This document shows positions 63,201 to 64,000 of a stretch of 64,000 bases of DNA, in pieces. This DNA comes from Hydrogenophaga sp. (lineage in GTDB: Bacteria > Pseudomonadota > Gammaproteobacteria > Burkholderiales > Burkholderiaceae_C): NCBI RefSeq assembly GCF_011772445.1, contig NZ_WVZN01000005.1, positions 186,232 to 250,231 on the forward strand. Direction: 5' to 3'. How positions within the stretch are numbered: position 1 is the first letter of the stretch; each line of letters starts with the position of its first letter. Below the pieces are notes generated by a model that was given only the letters and a program-made list of their open reading frames with translations, did not search any database and was not told the DNA's origin. Both the position numbers and the translations under genes were made by a program.

Positions 63201-63809
63201 TCATGGGCGGTTGCTGCTGCGGGCTTTGCCCAACAGCGCGTCCTTCAGCTGCCAGTCGGCGGGTTTGGGGCCCAGCCAGATGCGCATGAGCGCGTCGAAG
63301 AAGGCGGGTTCCTTGAACGGCTCGCCCTCGACCTGGCCGCGCACCGTCAGCACCGATCCCGTGCCGGGCACCCAATCCACCGTGAAGGTGTCGCCCTTGT
63401 TCAGCTTCTTGTAGGCCGCGAAGATCTGGCTCATGCGCAGCACGCCGGGAATCAGCTTGGAAAAGGCCGCGCGGTCCATGTTGTCCTCCATGCCGCGCGA
63501 GAACAGCTTGCCGAGTTCGGCTGCGTCGATGTCGCGCAGCATGGTGATGGTGATGCGCTTGGGGCCGCTGTTGCCCAGCACGCCTTCGGTGGTGTCGGCC
63601 TTGGCCGTGAGGTACAGCCCCGCCGTGTAGACCTGGAACACGGCCTTGTAGCGCACGCCCGCGCCATTGAGCACCAGCGGGCTGCCCGCCACCGTGACAC
63701 GCTCCTCCAGCGGCACCCCGGCCACGTCGATGGTGGCGGCCTGGGCCGAGAAGCTGGCGCAGAAAAAAGCGCCGGCCAGGGCCAGCGCACTCAAGGGGTT
63801 GTGCCGCAT
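63201..63809 (-). CDS. Secreted chalcone-isomerase-like protein
   Basis: A 202-residue exported protein. A signal peptide (ALALAGAFFCASFSAQA) is followed by the bacterial chalcone_isomerase_like domain: IDVAGVPLEERVTVAGSPLVLNGAGVRYKAVFQVYTAGLYL (residues ~25–65), KRITITMLRDIDAAELGKLF, FTVDWVPGTGSVLTVRGQ. Bacterial members lack known chalcone isomerase activity. The start is MRHNPLSALAL; the frame is open 39 codons upstream across a palindrome at 63829, which argues for this start. Confidence 0.85.
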   Translation of the reverse strand: MRHNPLSALALAGAFFCASFSAQAATIDVAGVPLEERVTVAGSPLVLNGAGVRYKAVFQVYTAGLYLTAKADTTEGVLGNSGPKRITITMLRDIDAAELGKLFSRGMEDNMDRAAFSKLIPGVLRMSQIFAAYKKLNKGDTFTVDWVPGTGSVLTVRGQVEGEPFKEPAFFDALMRIWLGPKPADWQLKDALLGKARSSNRP

Positions 63810-63828
63810 CGTTGCGAGTCCGAAAAGT

Positions 63829-63840
63829 GAACGATCGTTC
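63829..63840. promoter_or_regulatory. Perfect palindrome GAACGATCGTTC upstream of the chalcone-isomerase-like gene
   Basis: A 12-bp perfect inverted repeat 20 bases before the minus-strand start at 63809. Its shape (GAACG-AT-CGTTC) is like TetR-family operators. No TetR gene is in the window, so the regulator is unknown. Confidence 0.45.
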
Positions 63841-63952
63841 GATTTCGGGGATTTTCCCAGCACGGGGGATGCCGGACCAGGGGGTAAGGCACTAGAACGA
63901 AAGCTTGGCGGCGTGATCGTCCGCACGCGCCGGGCGGCTTGTCGCGGTGCTT

Positions 63953-63961
63953 TGATATAGT
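63953..63961 (+). promoter_or_regulatory. Extended -10 promoter at window edge
   Basis: TGATATAGT matches an extended -10 (TGnTATAnT). No -35 at the right spacing is evident. The predicted RNA start, around 63968, is only a few bases before ATG 63971 (MFRPCTLTHG…), which runs off the window. That reading frame is too short to identify. Confidence 0.35.
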
Positions 63962-64000
63962 GCGCGCACCATGTTTCGTCCCTGCACGCTCACCCACGGC

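Overview
The window is a chromosomal stretch of a GC-rich betaproteobacterium. Conserved blocks (argS–SPOR–dsbA, lptA–lptB–rpoN, rpe–gph, thiL–pgpA–cinA), the Mg-type HemB, the abundance of LysR regulators and of Bug/TRAP solute receptors, and the short structured intergenic repeats all point to Burkholderiales, most likely Comamonadaceae (Hydrogenophaga/Acidovorax/Variovorax-like). The genus is an inference. I saw no tRNA, rRNA, CRISPR array, IS element or prophage.

Layout. 1–2.6 kb: 5' part of radA, a nitronate monooxygenase and a LysR regulator, all on minus. 2.6–14 kb: a catabolic island on plus. It has a LysR-controlled class A flavin monooxygenase, a frameshifted tricarboxylate-type (Bug) receptor, then hpaR–hpaG1–hpaG2–hpaE–[two inverted structured repeats]–hpaD–hpaF–hpaH–hpaI, followed by a class II aldolase and a ketopantoate-reductase-like enzyme. 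Together HpaD, E, F, G, H and I convert homoprotocatechuate to pyruvate (or the related HpaI product) and succinate semialdehyde. hpaBC and a transporter are absent. 14–17.6 kb: LuxR regulator, small unknown gene, VanA-like Rieske oxygenase, orphan TRAP receptor. 17.6–28 kb: mixed small-molecule metabolism (CurA-type reductase, MFS/AraC pair, MarC, MaoC/SDR pair, HCCA isomerase, dienelactone hydrolase, amidohydrolase, GST, CorA/ZntB transporter, hemB). 28–34 kb: a degenerate kinase/receiver protein, glcB (malate synthase G), haloacid dehalogenase, CoA transferase, LysR.

34.7–38.8 kb is a compact lysine locus: a LysG/ArgP-type regulator diverges from lysE–davB–davA, which join an exporter of basic amino acids to the first two steps of lysine catabolism (lysine to 5-aminovaleramide to 5-aminovalerate). 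38.8–50.4 kb is mostly housekeeping: argS, a SPOR protein, dsbA, lptA, lptB, rpoN, a THUMP RNA methyltransferase, a PIN protein, a YwqK/MORN-like secreted protein and a glutamate-synthase-like flavoprotein. 50.5–64 kb: small unknown genes, a SEC-C protein, GST, DUF3597, a LysR/nitroreductase pair, a HEAT-repeat DNA-repair protein, cinA, pgpA, thiL, the 'SpecificRecomb' membrane protein, apaG, rpe, gph, an ABC solute receptor and a chalcone-isomerase-like secreted protein.

The most unusual items are the pair of inverted ~100-bp elements between hpaE and hpaD, whose stems differ in sequence but stay paired; the lysE–davBA arrangement; a repeat that supplies the N-terminus of an amidohydrolase; and the 16-bp perfect palindrome in front of hpaR.
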